Positions 17,683-29,349 of a DNA stretch of 64,000 bases are shown piece by piece (the first letter of the stretch is position 1; every line of letters starts with the position of its first letter). Location of the stretch: the NCBI RefSeq assembly GCF_009828585.1, contig NZ_WSRZ01000018.1, positions 1 through 64,000 of the forward strand, given 5' to 3'. Source of the DNA: Shewanella litoralis (GTDB taxonomy: Bacteria; Pseudomonadota; Gammaproteobacteria; Enterobacterales; Shewanellaceae). The notes beneath the pieces are model-generated. The model had not been told where the DNA came from, ran no database searches, and saw only the letters and a list, made by a program, of their open reading frames with translations. The position numbers were made by a program, and so were the translations under genes.

Positions 17683-19527
17683 TTAATAACTACATTGTTC
17701 ACAATAGAGGTAAGCATTATTGGGGTCATCAAATTTTGAAAACTCCTCATAAACACCAGCCCATTGCTTAATCATTTTTTCAACCACGGTCGTTTTACCA
17801 AAGCTGTCTGGCATATACGAAGCCGACGCGCCAAGAATTTGCTGCATTAATTGTTGCTCAGCAGTTAGTTCTTGTTCGATAAGCTTCACATCAAACTTGT
17901 CCATTTTGGCTAATTCTGCAGCTTTTGCTAATGCCACATCCATATCACCAAGCTCATCAACTAACCCTAAGGTCAGCGCTCGTTTTCCTGTCCAGACTCG
18001 GCCTTGAGCAATACTATCAACCTGCTCTAAGGTCATATGGCGCTCTTGTGCCACTAACGAGATAAACTCATGATAACCACGTTCAATATGACGCTGGATC
18101 ACTGCAGCAACTTGTGGGCTCAGCTCGCGCGCCGGAGATAAACCGGCCCAGTCTGATGTTGCAACACCGTCTGATGTAACACCAATATGAGTCAGTGCTT
18201 TTTCAAAGGTGGCAAACATGCCAAAAATACCAATTGAGCCGGTTAGGGTGGTCGGCGTTGCCACAATATAGTCTGCACTGGCTGAAATCCAATAACCGCC
18301 AGATGCGGCCAAGCTGCCCATGCTCACTACAACAGGTTTGCCAGCCGCTTTGAGTGCCAAAACTTCTTGGCGAATCTGTTCTGACGCAAATGCACTACCA
18401 CCAGGGCTGTCTACACGTAATACAACCGCTTTCACTTTGTCATTAAAACGCGCTTTTGTTAGCAGCTCAGAGGTACTGTCGCCGCCAATTTGACCCGCCG
18501 GTTGTTTGCCGTTAAGGATATTTCCTTTAGCGACAATCACCGCGACTGAGTCATTTTCAATAAACTGTGGGATCGGAGCGGTTACACTGCGATAGTCATT
18601 GAAACTGATCTGACGATAATTTTTACCTTCTTTATCAGCACCTACACGCTGCATCATGGCTAAACGAAACGCATCAGCAGAGACTAATTCGTCAACCCAC
18701 TTCATGTTAATCGCCATTTGTGCGCTGTCGCCATCAGCTTGCTCTAATTGCTCAAGGTAAGCATCAGTGCTGAGCACTAATTGATCAGGCGCAATTTGAC
18801 GGTTACTCGCAACAATCGTGGAGTAGCTTTGCCACATGTCACCGAGTAATACTTTACTGGCTTCTTTGTCTGCTTCAGACATGTCATCGCGAATAAATGG
18901 CTCAACGGCAGATTTAAACGTACCGACACGGAAAACATGGGTGGTGATGTTCAGTTTTTCGAGTGCCGCTTTGTAATACAAGCGGTAGCGACTTAAGCCA
19001 TCAAGTGACACCATACCTTTGGTATTTAGATAAATCTTGTCAGCAAAGCTGGCTAAAAAGTACTGTTCTTGATCATAACCATTGGCCATAGCTATAACTG
19101 ACTTGTTGGCCGCTTTAAACTCAGTTAACGCCTCACCAATGGCGGTCATTTTACTGATCCCAGCGCTTTGTAGGTTGGCTAAATCCAATACAATACTGGT
19201 TATGCGCTTATCTTCTGTCGCGTTATTAATGGTATAAAGCACGTCTGCCAATAATATTTCACCGCTAGGGTCGTTATCCTGCCCCTGGGTTAATGCCGCT
19301 TCAAATGGGTCAACATAGTGCTTTTGATCCACAATGCTGCCCGACAAATTGAGGACTAAAGCCGTTTGGTCTTCTACAACAATTTCATCTTCACTGCTGA
19401 TCACAGCTACAAATATGATGGCTAATACACCAAAAAATATAAAGTTAATTATAAGCTTGCGAATGGTATTTACCGTATTCCACAACAGTAAAAACATTCT
19501 TTTTAAAAACGAGGGTTTAGCGGACAT
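17683..19527 (-). CDS. sppA: Signal peptide peptidase SppA, 67-kDa type
   Basis: Inner-membrane serine protease that degrades cleaved signal peptides, 614 residues. One N-terminal transmembrane helix (about 20-43) precedes tandem S49 domains. The catalytic Ser lies in SMGSLAASGGYWISASAD and the Lys is likely in VGTFKSAVEPFIRDDMS of the first domain, as in E. coli SppA. AAGGAG precedes the ATG. Followed by an intrinsic terminator. Confidence 0.92.
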   Translation of the reverse strand: MSAKPSFLKRMFLLLWNTVNTIRKLIINFIFFGVLAIIFVAVISSEDEIVVEDQTALVLNLSGSIVDQKHYVDPFEAALTQGQDNDPSGEILLADVLYTINNATEDKRITSIVLDLANLQSAGISKMTAIGEALTEFKAANKSVIAMANGYDQEQYFLASFADKIYLNTKGMVSLDGLSRYRLYYKAALEKLNITTHVFRVGTFKSAVEPFIRDDMSEADKEASKVLLGDMWQSYSTIVASNRQIAPDQLVLSTDAYLEQLEQADGDSAQMAINMKWVDELVSADAFRLAMMQRVGADKEGKNYRQISFNDYRSVTAPIPQFIENDSVAVIVAKGNILNGKQPAGQIGGDSTSELLTKARFNDKVKAVVLRVDSPGGSAFASEQIRQEVLALKAAGKPVVVSMGSLAASGGYWISASADYIVATPTTLTGSIGIFGMFATFEKALTHIGVTSDGVATSDWAGLSPARELSPQVAAVIQRHIERGYHEFISLVAQERHMTLEQVDSIAQGRVWTGKRALTLGLVDELGDMDVALAKAAELAKMDKFDVKLIEQELTAEQQLMQQILGASASYMPDSFGKTTVVEKMIKQWAGVYEEFSKFDDPNNAYLYCEQCSY

Positions 19528-19690
19528 CAGCCACTCCTTTATCAGTCTAATGCAGTCATCCTAACTGAAAATCAACTTAAATGTGAAACTCAATTGTAAA
19601 GGTTTTTAACAAACGACTGTTTAAATGATTGAGCAATTCAAATTGTCGTTGTATGCTGGTTTAAATCACTTGTTTAAAAAGGATGTTTGA

Positions 19691-21706
<2,016 letters not shown>

Positions 21707-21738
21707 GCTCAGTTAACGCTTTTAGGCATTAACCAACA

Positions 21739-21769
21739 AAAAACCTAGCAAACATTGCTAGGTTTTTTT
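21739..21769 (+). terminator. Terminator after fadH
   Basis: AACCTAGCA and TGCTAGGTT form a nine-base stem around a five-base loop, with A before and seven T after. It can serve the convergent yghU gene as well. Confidence 0.92.
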
Positions 21770-21796
21770 ATTGGCTTTAAACAACCTTAGTACAGG

Positions 21797-22648
21797 TTAT
21801 TTTTCACTGTTAAGTGCAGCATCAATGTCTGCAGCGCTGTGACGTTCAGCTAAGCTCACATCACCCCATGATGTATTGACAATTTTGCCACGTTGCACAC
21901 TAGGGCGCTGTAATACAAGATTTGCCCAACGTAATACATTTTTATAACTGGCAACATCTAAAAACTCTGCCGCGCTATATAAGTTGCCTAATACCAGATT
22001 GCCATACCAGGGCCAAATGGCCATGTCGGCAACGGTAAAGTCTTCACCGGCGATAAAGGTGTTATTTGCCAGTTGCTTGTCTAATACATCTAACTGACGC
22101 TTAGCTTCCATGGCAAATCGGTTGATTGGGTATTCTTGTTTTTCATCGGCATAAGCATAGAAATGGCCAAAACCACCGCCAAGAAACGGCGCTGAACCTT
22201 GCGCCCAGAATAACCAGTTAAACGTTTGCGTTCTTGCAGGGCCAGATTTAGGCAAAAAGTGACCGAATTTTTCAGCTAGATGCACCAAAATTGAGGCTGA
22301 CTCAAACACATTGATGTCTTCAGCACCTGATTTATCCACCAATGCTGGGATTTTAGAGTTGGGGTTAACCGCAACAAAGCCAGATGAAAACTGATCCAGC
22401 TCGCTGATATTAATTAAATACGCATCATATTCAGCTTCTTTTACGCCAAGCGCCAATAGCTCTTCCAGCATAATCGTCACTTTCTGACCGTTAGGCGTGC
22501 CAAGTGAATACAACTGTAATGAATGTTCACCAACAGGTAGTGTTTTTTCAAATCGAGCGCCAGCAACAGGGCGGTTAATATTGGCCCACTTATTGGCACT
22601 GCTCGGTTCGTTAACCCATACTTTAGGTGGAACATATTGATTACTCAT
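21797..22648 (-). CDS. yghU: YghU-type glutathione S-transferase family disulfide reductase
   Basis: Glutathione-dependent thiol/disulfide reductase of the Nu-class (YghU) GST group, 283 residues. The extended N-terminus (YVPPKVW, ANINRPVAGARFEK) and LYSLGTPNGQKVTIMLEEL are hallmark segments, followed by NPNSKIPALVD and the all-helical C-terminal domain. AAGGAG six bases before the ATG. Cytoplasmic, likely stress related. Confidence 0.9.
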   Translation of the reverse strand: MSNQYVPPKVWVNEPSSANKWANINRPVAGARFEKTLPVGEHSLQLYSLGTPNGQKVTIMLEELLALGVKEAEYDAYLINISELDQFSSGFVAVNPNSKIPALVDKSGAEDINVFESASILVHLAEKFGHFLPKSGPARTQTFNWLFWAQGSAPFLGGGFGHFYAYADEKQEYPINRFAMEAKRQLDVLDKQLANNTFIAGEDFTVADMAIWPWYGNLVLGNLYSAAEFLDVASYKNVLRWANLVLQRPSVQRGKIVNTSWGDVSLAERHSAADIDAALNSEK

Positions 22649-22889
22649 AAAATCTCCTTAAATTCGAAAATGTAATGTCGCCATTTATTCAATGTGGCGT
22701 GATATGAACTGTAAATAATCTTTTTATCAATCTGTTGCAATAATCGTTTGCAAACGGTCTGTTGTCGCTAAATTCTATTTCACTAAATATACTTAATTAA
22801 TCGTGCATCACTAACGAGTATCATCAGGTTAAGCGGTCACTATAAAAAACAAGTCTTAACAGCAGCAATAAAAAAGTCAGCAAATATGC

Positions 22890-23561
22890 TTAACCCTTGA
22901 GCACTTCGGCTAATTCAATCAAATCACTCACGATCAAATCAGGTTGAATTTCCCATGGGTCAAATAATTTATTGGGGCTTCGTTTTACCCATACAGCTTG
23001 TAAACCAGCCGATTTAGCGCCAATCACATCCCAAGGATTACTCGATACCATCATGCATGAGTTCATATCAGCTTGCATGCGCCTCATTAAGTATTGGTAA
23101 ACATCCGGATTGGGTTTGTAAGTCTGTAAATCGTCAACACTGATCACATGGTGTAAGTGTGGCAAAATTTGCGAATTCGCCATTAACGTTCGCACAGACA
23201 ATTCAGGTCCGTTAGAAAATGCCGCTATTTGATGTCCTTGCTCTTTGAGTTTTTTAAGTCCAGGGATCACATCATCAAACGCGCTTAACTCGGCAAACTT
23301 TGCTATTAACTGTTGTTGCTCGGTAGACGTCAATGATAGCTGATAAACATGTAAACAATATTGTAGCGCCTGTTGAGTGCAAACAGTAAAGTCAGCATAT
23401 TGCTGCATCAGCGCACGCCTAAAGGCATATTCAACTTTCTTGTCATGCCATAACTGGCCAAACTCAGAGGCTTTATCGCCAATCAGGTTCTCAAGGTGTT
23501 GCCCCATTTCAACAGGGTCGACAAGGGTGCCGTACACATCAAAACCAATAGAATAGTTCAT
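22890..23561 (-). CDS. HAD-superfamily haloacid dehalogenase, type II
   Basis: HAD hydrolase of the type II haloacid dehalogenase group, 223 residues. Nucleophile motif GFDVYGTLVDP at the N-terminus, AFSNGPELSVRTLM (motif II), the Lys in YKPNPDVYQYL, and SSNPWDVIGAKSAGLQAVWVKR at the end. The start at 23561 has AGGA upstream; the 11-residue longer form lacks one. True dehalogenation is unproven, since many members are general phosphatases. Confidence 0.83.
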   Translation of the reverse strand: MNYSIGFDVYGTLVDPVEMGQHLENLIGDKASEFGQLWHDKKVEYAFRRALMQQYADFTVCTQQALQYCLHVYQLSLTSTEQQQLIAKFAELSAFDDVIPGLKKLKEQGHQIAAFSNGPELSVRTLMANSQILPHLHHVISVDDLQTYKPNPDVYQYLMRRMQADMNSCMMVSSNPWDVIGAKSAGLQAVWVKRSPNKLFDPWEIQPDLIVSDLIELAEVLKG

Positions 23562-23636
23562 CTTATATCCTGTATTTATTAGGTTAACGCTCACTTTTTA
23601 GATGATGTGAAGACTATAAACTAACTGTAACGAGTG

Positions 23637-23675
23637 TTCAATAACTATATTGAGCGTTCATTCAATAATTATATT
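23637..23675. promoter_or_regulatory. Direct repeats with a BetI-operator-like core in the divergent promoter
   Basis: TTCAATAACTATATT (23637) and TTCAATAATTATATT (23661) are direct repeats 24 bases apart. Between them ATTGAGCGTTCA resembles the centre of the bet palindrome at 31441-31466 (ATTGAACGTTCAAT). They lie between the HAD gene and the zinc-ribbon gene. A TetR-type operator is possible but unproven. Confidence 0.35.
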
Positions 23676-23782
23676 CAATCACATTAAAATGATAATTTGT
23701 ATTGCAACTTTATCAGATACCAACAGCGCGGTATCATATTGTTATAGAGATAAATGTGATTGAGATAAATGAGGTTGATAAA

Positions 23783-24097
23783 ATGGAATGTCCAAGCTGT
23801 AACAGTCAATTTGCCAGAAGAGCATTAAAAGTGGTGCGTAAAGGCGATAACGGTGTCGAAGCACAATGCCCAAAATGTAACACTTGGCTGATGTTTGAAC
23901 CTAAAATGATGCGCATTAAAAACATCGGCATGTTGTTGCTATTGGTGTTTAGCGTTACCAATTTTTTTCTTGAAAACAGTGATTATCGCCTAATCTGTTC
24001 ATTTGCCGCTTTTGCTGGTGCGTGTATAGCGTTATTTGGCGCGTTTAAAGGCAAAATGATTGCTGTTAAATCAAATGATAATAAGGAACCCGCATGA
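23783..24097 (+). CDS. Zinc-ribbon protein with two membrane helices
   Basis: 104 residues from the ATG at 23783 (GAGG eight bases upstream; the longer frame from 23702 starts in the promoter region). It has an N-terminal zinc ribbon with CPSC and CPKC knuckles, then two hydrophobic helices (about 50-66 and 70-90). Similar in architecture to the protein at 15776-16093. Function unknown. It overlaps the following SDR gene by four bases (ATGA), so the two are cotranslated. Confidence 0.72.
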   Translation: MECPSCNSQFARRALKVVRKGDNGVEAQCPKCNTWLMFEPKMMRIKNIGMLLLLVFSVTNFFLENSDYRLICSFAAFAGACIALFGAFKGKMIAVKSNDNKEPA

Positions 24098-24762
24098 AAA
24101 CAGTCGTTATCACCGGTGCAAACCGCGGCATAGGCTTATCGCTTACGACATTATATGCGCAGCAAAATCAGCTTGTTTATGCACTTTGTCGCCAATCGTC
24201 AGTGGAACTTGCTGCCCTAGGTGACAATGTCAAAGTCATTGAAGGTGTTGATGTTACGCAAGATGCTGGCATTGAAACCATGCAAAACCATTTACGTGGC
24301 GTAAATATTGACCTATTAATTTGTAATGCTGGCATTTTACGCGACGAAAGACTTGATCATCTTAATCTCGATACCATAAGACAACAATTTGAAGTCAACG
24401 CGCTGGCACCGCTTCGGGTTGTTGCATCTTTACAGTCTCAGTTAGTCAATGGTGCAAAAGTGGCGATGATCACTTCTCGGATGGGATCGATTACCGATAA
24501 CACGTCGGGTGGTCGCTATGGCTATAGAATGTCAAAGGCGGCGTTAAATGCTGCGTCAATGTCGCTTAGCCATGATTTAGCACCAAGACAGATAGCGGTA
24601 GGCATTTATCACCCTGGTTATGTACAAACCGAGATGGTCAATTATGGTGGGGATATTTCAGCTACTGATTCAGCGTCAAGAATAATCGGTTTAATTGATA
24701 CGCTATCGATGGAGACATCGGGTGTGTTTAAGCATTCAAATGGTCAAGATTTGCCTTGGTAA
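24094..24762 (+). CDS. Short-chain dehydrogenase/reductase
   Basis: NAD(P)-dependent oxidoreductase of the classical SDR fold, 222 residues. Cofactor motif TGANRGIGLSL, NAG in LICNAGILRDE, and the catalytic YGYRMSK (Tyr and Lys). Similar to C-factor-like SDRs found widely in marine gammaproteobacteria. Substrate unknown. Translationally coupled to the zinc-ribbon protein before it. Confidence 0.86.
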   Translation: MKTVVITGANRGIGLSLTTLYAQQNQLVYALCRQSSVELAALGDNVKVIEGVDVTQDAGIETMQNHLRGVNIDLLICNAGILRDERLDHLNLDTIRQQFEVNALAPLRVVASLQSQLVNGAKVAMITSRMGSITDNTSGGRYGYRMSKAALNAASMSLSHDLAPRQIAVGIYHPGYVQTEMVNYGGDISATDSASRIIGLIDTLSMETSGVFKHSNGQDLPW

Positions 24763-24802
24763 CATTGGTAACATTGATAACATAGATATAAACCAGACAT
24801 AA

Positions 24803-24828
24803 AAAACGCGAGCCAATGCTCGCGTTTG
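24803..24828. terminator. Bidirectional terminator between SDR and marR-like genes
   Basis: AAACGCGAGC, loop CAAT, and GCTCGCGTTT form a perfect 10-base stem between convergent genes, with six A on the left that read as T on the minus strand. Confidence 0.88.
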
Positions 24829-24861
24829 TGTATCTGAATGCTTAACATTCAGCAGGGCAGT

Positions 24862-25344
24862 TTACTGCGCCGCTTCTGCCTGGATTTGACCCACTAATAA
24901 TACTGGCGCAGCATCAATTTCATCGGCGTCCATCATTGACGCAATTCGCTCAACCGCAGACAATAACTGGCTTTGTTCCCATTCTTCTAAGTTTTGGTAA
25001 TGCTTAATAAAATGTTCTTGCAGTGGTTTTGGTGCGCTACTGAGTATTTCATTACCCGCATCGCTCAACGATAAATGCACTTTACGCTTGTCGGTTTCGC
25101 TACGCGTACGGATCACCAGATTTCGGCTTTCTAGCCTATCGATAATGGTGGTGACTGTCGCTGCGCTTAAATTAATTTCTTGGGCAATTTGTTTTGCTAA
25201 TGGTGCGTCAAGCTCATGGATTTTCTTCATCACCATAAGTTGCGGCCCTGTTAAACCAGACAATTTATTTAATTGACGTGAGTGGATATCGATAGCTCTG
25301 ATCACCCGGCGCAAAGAGATTAATAATTGTTCGTATTTTTCCAT
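24862..25344 (-). CDS. MarR-family transcriptional regulator
   Basis: Winged-helix regulator of about 160 residues. The MarR core is visible: LTGPQLMVMKKIHELDAPLAKQIA, then LSAATVTTIIDRLESRNLV as recognition helix and RSETDKRKVHLSLSDAG as the wing. It lies downstream of the bet/porin genes, separated by a terminator. Of two adjacent ATGs the one at 25344 has the better spacing from AGAGGA. Ligand and targets unknown. Confidence 0.86.
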   Translation of the reverse strand: MEKYEQLLISLRRVIRAIDIHSRQLNKLSGLTGPQLMVMKKIHELDAPLAKQIAQEINLSAATVTTIIDRLESRNLVIRTRSETDKRKVHLSLSDAGNEILSSAPKPLQEHFIKHYQNLEEWEQSQLLSAVERIASMMDADEIDAAPVLLVGQIQAEAAQ

Positions 25345-25422
25345 CATGTCCTCTAGACCACAGAGTTAGCAATTTTGCCCGCACCTTAACAGATATAAGT
25401 GCATTACTCATGCGTAAAATCA

Positions 25423-25457
25423 AAAAAAGCAGAATAACCGCATGCAGTTATTCTGCT
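25423..25457 (-). terminator. Terminator of the bet operon
   Basis: AAGCAGAATAAC and GTTATTCTGCTT form a 12-base stem, followed by a T run on the minus strand, just after the porin gene. Confidence 0.9.
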
Positions 25458-25475
25458 TATGTCGCTTAGATCAAA

Positions 25476-26183
25476 TTACAGGTTAAATGTGCGCGAGACT
25501 GAAAGTACAGCGCGAGTATCACTTAAATCTGTATCCCAATCAGTATCTTCAACAGCAACGTTAAAATCAAAACCTTCCCAGCTTGTCATGTACTCAGCTC
25601 GGTAATGGTTATAAGACTTGTCTTCGCCCCATGAAAATTTATCTTTATCAAGTGATGTTGAACGGTCAAAACTGACACGAATATCGTGACCTTCTGTAAT
25701 CGTAAATGTATGAGCAACCATTGCAATGTAATGGCCAGCATCTAAACCAAAGTAATCCCATGAGTACCAGAAGTTTAATTCACTTTGACCTAACGATGAG
25801 GTGTAGCCAAATTTAGTGTAGATTTCTGGGTAGTAATAATCATCTGATGCATCATCACCATGGTAAGTATAGTAAGCAATACCCGCATCTAACGACACGC
25901 GGTCAGTCAGCTCAAAGTATTTACCGGCATAGAAATCTAGCTCTAGCCAGGTATCTTCGCCGCTACCGAAATCAACATTCGATGCCCAAGCACCAACATA
26001 CCAACCATCATCCATTGCATAATCAAGGCTAGCTTGTAGTGCAGGGTCATTGTCTGTTTGGCTTACACCATTAAAGGTGTAATCCGATGTTGCGTTAATC
26101 GTGGTGCTTAAATCTCCCGCCATTGCAGTAGCAGGTAGGGCAAATAAGCTTAATAGCGCCAGTGTTTTAATTTTAGTGTTCAT
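25476..26183 (-). CDS. TorF-like outer membrane protein (TIGR02001 type)
   Basis: Outer-membrane beta-barrel protein of about 235 residues with a signal peptide (KIKTLALLSLFALPATAMAG). The mature start DLSTTINATSDYTFNGVSQTDNDPALQASLDY is characteristic of the TorF-like family. Alternating aromatic and polar strands end in the terminal Phe-Asn-Leu. It is the last gene of the bet operon, 20 bases after the BCCT-like transporter, which suggests it lets choline or betaine cross the outer membrane. The start at 26183 is chosen for its AAGGA spacing. Confidence 0.82.
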   Translation of the reverse strand: MNTKIKTLALLSLFALPATAMAGDLSTTINATSDYTFNGVSQTDNDPALQASLDYAMDDGWYVGAWASNVDFGSGEDTWLELDFYAGKYFELTDRVSLDAGIAYYTYHGDDASDDYYYPEIYTKFGYTSSLGQSELNFWYSWDYFGLDAGHYIAMVAHTFTITEGHDIRVSFDRSTSLDKDKFSWGEDKSYNHYRAEYMTSWEGFDFNVAVEDTDWDTDLSDTRAVLSVSRTFNL

Positions 26184-26209
26184 TATCATTCCTTGGGTAT
26201 TATTATTAA

Positions 26210-27427
26210 TTAATCCAGTAACTCAATTTTTGTAAAATCAATTTTGTTCGCTTTTGGCGAGCGTTCAATGTCAGCCACTTTTGAAAAGTGATCTTTTAAA
26301 ATAAAGAAGAAACAGCCTAAAATTAGCGTGATAGCTAATGCTCCAACCCATTGGATTTCTAGGAAGTCTAACTTAAATAATAAGGTTAATCCGCTCAGTA
26401 ACACAACATTACCTATGATATACGGCACTTTACCAAAACGCTCTACCGTTAGGTTTAAATTGTCTGTGTACAAACGCACTAGCGAGTCTAACGAGTTAAT
26501 CACAAAGGTGATGCCCACGATGACCATCGCAAGGTTATAAAACCCTGAGGTGTCGATACCATTGGCGCTGTAGTAATAAAGTACAGTAAACCAGATTGCA
26601 ATCGGGATAGACGGAAATACCATCATCGCCAGTAATACTTGATAGGTTTTCATGCCGCCCACAAATCGTGCGGTAAATTGACCAATCATGATGCTCCAGG
26701 CAAACCACCAGAATAAGTAGAACTCGTGGTAATCATTCATGGGTAATACAAACTCATGCATATTTGAAAAGTAGCCACCGATCAACGCAAACGTAGTAAA
26801 GAATTCACCCACACTTGAATCGTCAGACAAAAAAGCCCCAGACCACATTAATGCAATTAAACCAAAGAATAACCAGGTACTACCTAAACTTAAGTAACGC
26901 ACATATTTAATGCTGGTACTTGAATACACGGCAGCGGCAATTACCATAAAGACAATAAGATAGAATGTACTCACTACCGATTCACCGTCACCTAAGTTAG
27001 GCAAATACCATGGTAAGTTACTTAGCAGCAAATATGCAGTGAATGCACAGGTACCGATAATAACCAGGTTATTAATAAATTTGATTAGCGGAATTTCAAA
27101 AAATTTCACTCTGGGCTCAATAACACAGAAATAGAAACAGGTTAAAAAGTAAAATGCCCAAATTAAACAAGCCCAAAAACCAAACTCAATGGCGAGGGGG
27201 TTGGTAAATCCATACTCAGGGCTGGCAGCTAAATCGGCATATCCTGCAAATTCTGTTAGTGGGAACATAATCAAGCCCACATCTAAACCAGAGGTAAATA
27301 GAATCGCAATAAAGGTAAATTTGCGTACAGGCGTTACACCAATACATTGCATATTACCCCAACGATAAATCACAAATGCGATAGCGGCGAACGTAAATAA
27401 AATACCTATTGATAACCAGGTCGTCAT
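26210..27427 (-). CDS. Short BCCT-like choline/betaine transporter
   Basis: Inner-membrane transporter of 405 residues with about 10-12 hydrophobic helices. The most conserved BCCT region is recognisable as FYLFWWFAWSIMIGQFTARF, and a weak match to the GIGIG...P segment is seen at SGLDVGLIMFPLTEFAG. Typical BCCT proteins have 500 or more residues, so this is a short, divergent branch. AGGAG precedes the ATG. Position between betA and the porin gene in one operon supports choline or glycine betaine uptake, which is an inference. Confidence 0.72.
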   Translation of the reverse strand: MTTWLSIGILFTFAAIAFVIYRWGNMQCIGVTPVRKFTFIAILFTSGLDVGLIMFPLTEFAGYADLAASPEYGFTNPLAIEFGFWACLIWAFYFLTCFYFCVIEPRVKFFEIPLIKFINNLVIIGTCAFTAYLLLSNLPWYLPNLGDGESVVSTFYLIVFMVIAAAVYSSTSIKYVRYLSLGSTWLFFGLIALMWSGAFLSDDSSVGEFFTTFALIGGYFSNMHEFVLPMNDYHEFYLFWWFAWSIMIGQFTARFVGGMKTYQVLLAMMVFPSIPIAIWFTVLYYYSANGIDTSGFYNLAMVIVGITFVINSLDSLVRLYTDNLNLTVERFGKVPYIIGNVVLLSGLTLLFKLDFLEIQWVGALAITLILGCFFFILKDHFSKVADIERSPKANKIDFTKIELLD

Positions 27428-27640
27428 TACTTAACTCCTGATTTAATTGTGTGTGCAAACATGATGTTGGCTCCTTGTTGTATGTTTTATTTAACGCCAT
27501 AGAACAATGTTTAAAGGCGGTTATGCCCTCAAGCCTTAAGTATCGCTGTCGATAGTTAAACCCTGATAGATTGAACATAGCTAAATTGGTCATTGACAAA
27601 ATTGCAGGTTGACCACAGACATTTACCTCAAACTGATGAG

Positions 27641-29335
27641 TTAACTCAGTACTCTTTTCGGGGCTTTTACCCGCTGCTGAGATTGCCACTCATTGGCAAT
27701 CGTCACCTTGGCAAAACTCGGCGCTAGCGTTTGTTTACCCAAAATAATGTCTGCTGCACGCTCGGCCACCATAATCGTCGGCGAGTTTAAATTACCGTTT
27801 GGTATCGTCGGGAAAATCGACGAATCAACCACTCTTAAGCCTTTAATGCCGTGCACTTTAGTGTCTGAATCGACCACCGCCATGGCATCTTCACCCATTT
27901 TGCATGAACAAGAAGGGTGGTAGGCACTTTCAACTGAACTGCGCACAAACGAATCGATTTGTTCGTTGGTTTGTATGGCTAAGCCCGGTTGAATTTCTTC
28001 ACCACGGTATTTATCTAATGCAGGTTGATTAATAATTTCACGCGTTAACCTTACGCAAGCTCTAAAGCCTTCGATGTCATCTTGATGCGATAAATAATTA
28101 AACTGAATTTGTGGCGCAACCTTGGCATCTTTAGAGACCACAGTCACCGCACCGCGACTTTTTGGCTTGTTATGGCCAATGTGAACCTGGAAACCATGGC
28201 CTGCAAACGCTTCTTTACCGTCATAACGCATTGCTGCAGGTAAGAAGTGGTATTGCAAATCGGGCCACTCTAAACCAGGTTTTGAGCGAATAAAGCCACA
28301 AGACTCAAAATGGTTTGTCGCACCTAAGCCTGATTTATCTAAAATCCAACGGGTACCAATGAATAGCTTATTCAGTGGGTCTAACTTGCCGTTGAGTGAA
28401 ATGGGCTGTAAGCACTTAAATTGAAAGTAAAACTCTAAATGATCTTGCAGGTTTTGACCCACACCCGGTAAGTGGTGAATGGTTTCAATCCCAGCCTCAG
28501 TTAAGGTTTGCTTATCGCCAATACCTGACAATTGTAAAATGTGTGGCGAACCGATAGAGCCTGCAGACAACACCACTTCTTTATTGCAGTGCACATCAAT
28601 CATTTGGCCTTTACGCTCGTAACGCACACCAACGGCTGTTTTGTCTTGCATTATCACGTTGTGAACGAGTGCATGGGTCACCACGGTTAGGTTGTCACGC
28701 TTCATTGCTGGACGCAGATAAGCGTTAGCAGTAGACCAACGAACGCCATTTTTAACGGTCATGTGCATTGGGCCAAAGCCTTCTTGTTGCGTGGCGTTAT
28801 AGTCAGCCGTTGCTAAATATCCCGCATCAACCCCAGCACCCACAAAAGCTTGATACAACGGGTTTTTCATTTCGTTACCGTTGTTCACCGCTAAAGGACC
28901 CGTGTCGCCGCGGTAAACATTGCCGCCAAACGACCATGTTTCGGCTTTTTTGAAATACGGTAAGCAATGGGCGTAGTTCCAATCTTTTGCACCATGTTGC
29001 TGCCACTCGTCAAAATCACGTGCGTGACCACGTACATACACCATGCCGTTAATTGACGATGAGCCGCCCAAGACTTTACCGCGAGGACAATGCATACGGC
29101 GATTATCTAGATGTGGCTCGGCTTGTGTTTCAAACTGCCAGGCATACTTTTTAGTATTCATCGGGATTGAAAGGGCGGTTGGCATTTGGATAAAAATACT
29201 CTTATCGCTACCACCGGTTTCTAAAATTAATACTTTATTGTCTGGATTTTCCGTTAAGCGGTTGGCTAATACACAACCTGCGCTACCGGCACCAACAATA
29301 ATATAATCGTATTCATGAGACATTTGCGTAGACAT
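27641..29335 (-). CDS. betA: Choline dehydrogenase (GMC oxidoreductase)
   Basis: FAD-dependent oxidation of choline to betaine aldehyde, and often onward, at the inner membrane. GMC-family signatures are present: [56 protein letters not shown], and the catalytic region [12 protein letters not shown]. About 564 residues. The ATG at 29335 lies 11 bases after AGGAG at the end of betB; a GTG at 29347 is possible. About 210 bases without a gene separate it from the BCCT gene. Confidence 0.92.
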   Translation of the reverse strand: MSTQMSHEYDYIIVGAGSAGCVLANRLTENPDNKVLILETGGSDKSIFIQMPTALSIPMNTKKYAWQFETQAEPHLDNRRMHCPRGKVLGGSSSINGMVYVRGHARDFDEWQQHGAKDWNYAHCLPYFKKAETWSFGGNVYRGDTGPLAVNNGNEMKNPLYQAFVGAGVDAGYLATADYNATQQEGFGPMHMTVKNGVRWSTANAYLRPAMKRDNLTVVTHALVHNVIMQDKTAVGVRYERKGQMIDVHCNKEVVLSAGSIGSPHILQLSGIGDKQTLTEAGIETIHHLPGVGQNLQDHLEFYFQFKCLQPISLNGKLDPLNKLFIGTRWILDKSGLGATNHFESCGFIRSKPGLEWPDLQYHFLPAAMRYDGKEAFAGHGFQVHIGHNKPKSRGAVTVVSKDAKVAPQIQFNYLSHQDDIEGFRACVRLTREIINQPALDKYRGEEIQPGLAIQTNEQIDSFVRSSVESAYHPSCSCKMGEDAMAVVDSDTKVHGIKGLRVVDSSIFPTIPNGNLNSPTIMVAERAADIILGKQTLAPSFAKVTIANEWQSQQRVKAPKRVLS

Positions 29336-29349
29336 TAATTGGGTCACTC

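Noticed and set aside
27354-27689. Minus-strand 111-codon frame between betA and the BCCT-like gene
   Set aside because: It overlaps the ends of both neighbours in another frame and shows no family features; the gap 27428-27640 is left as non-coding.
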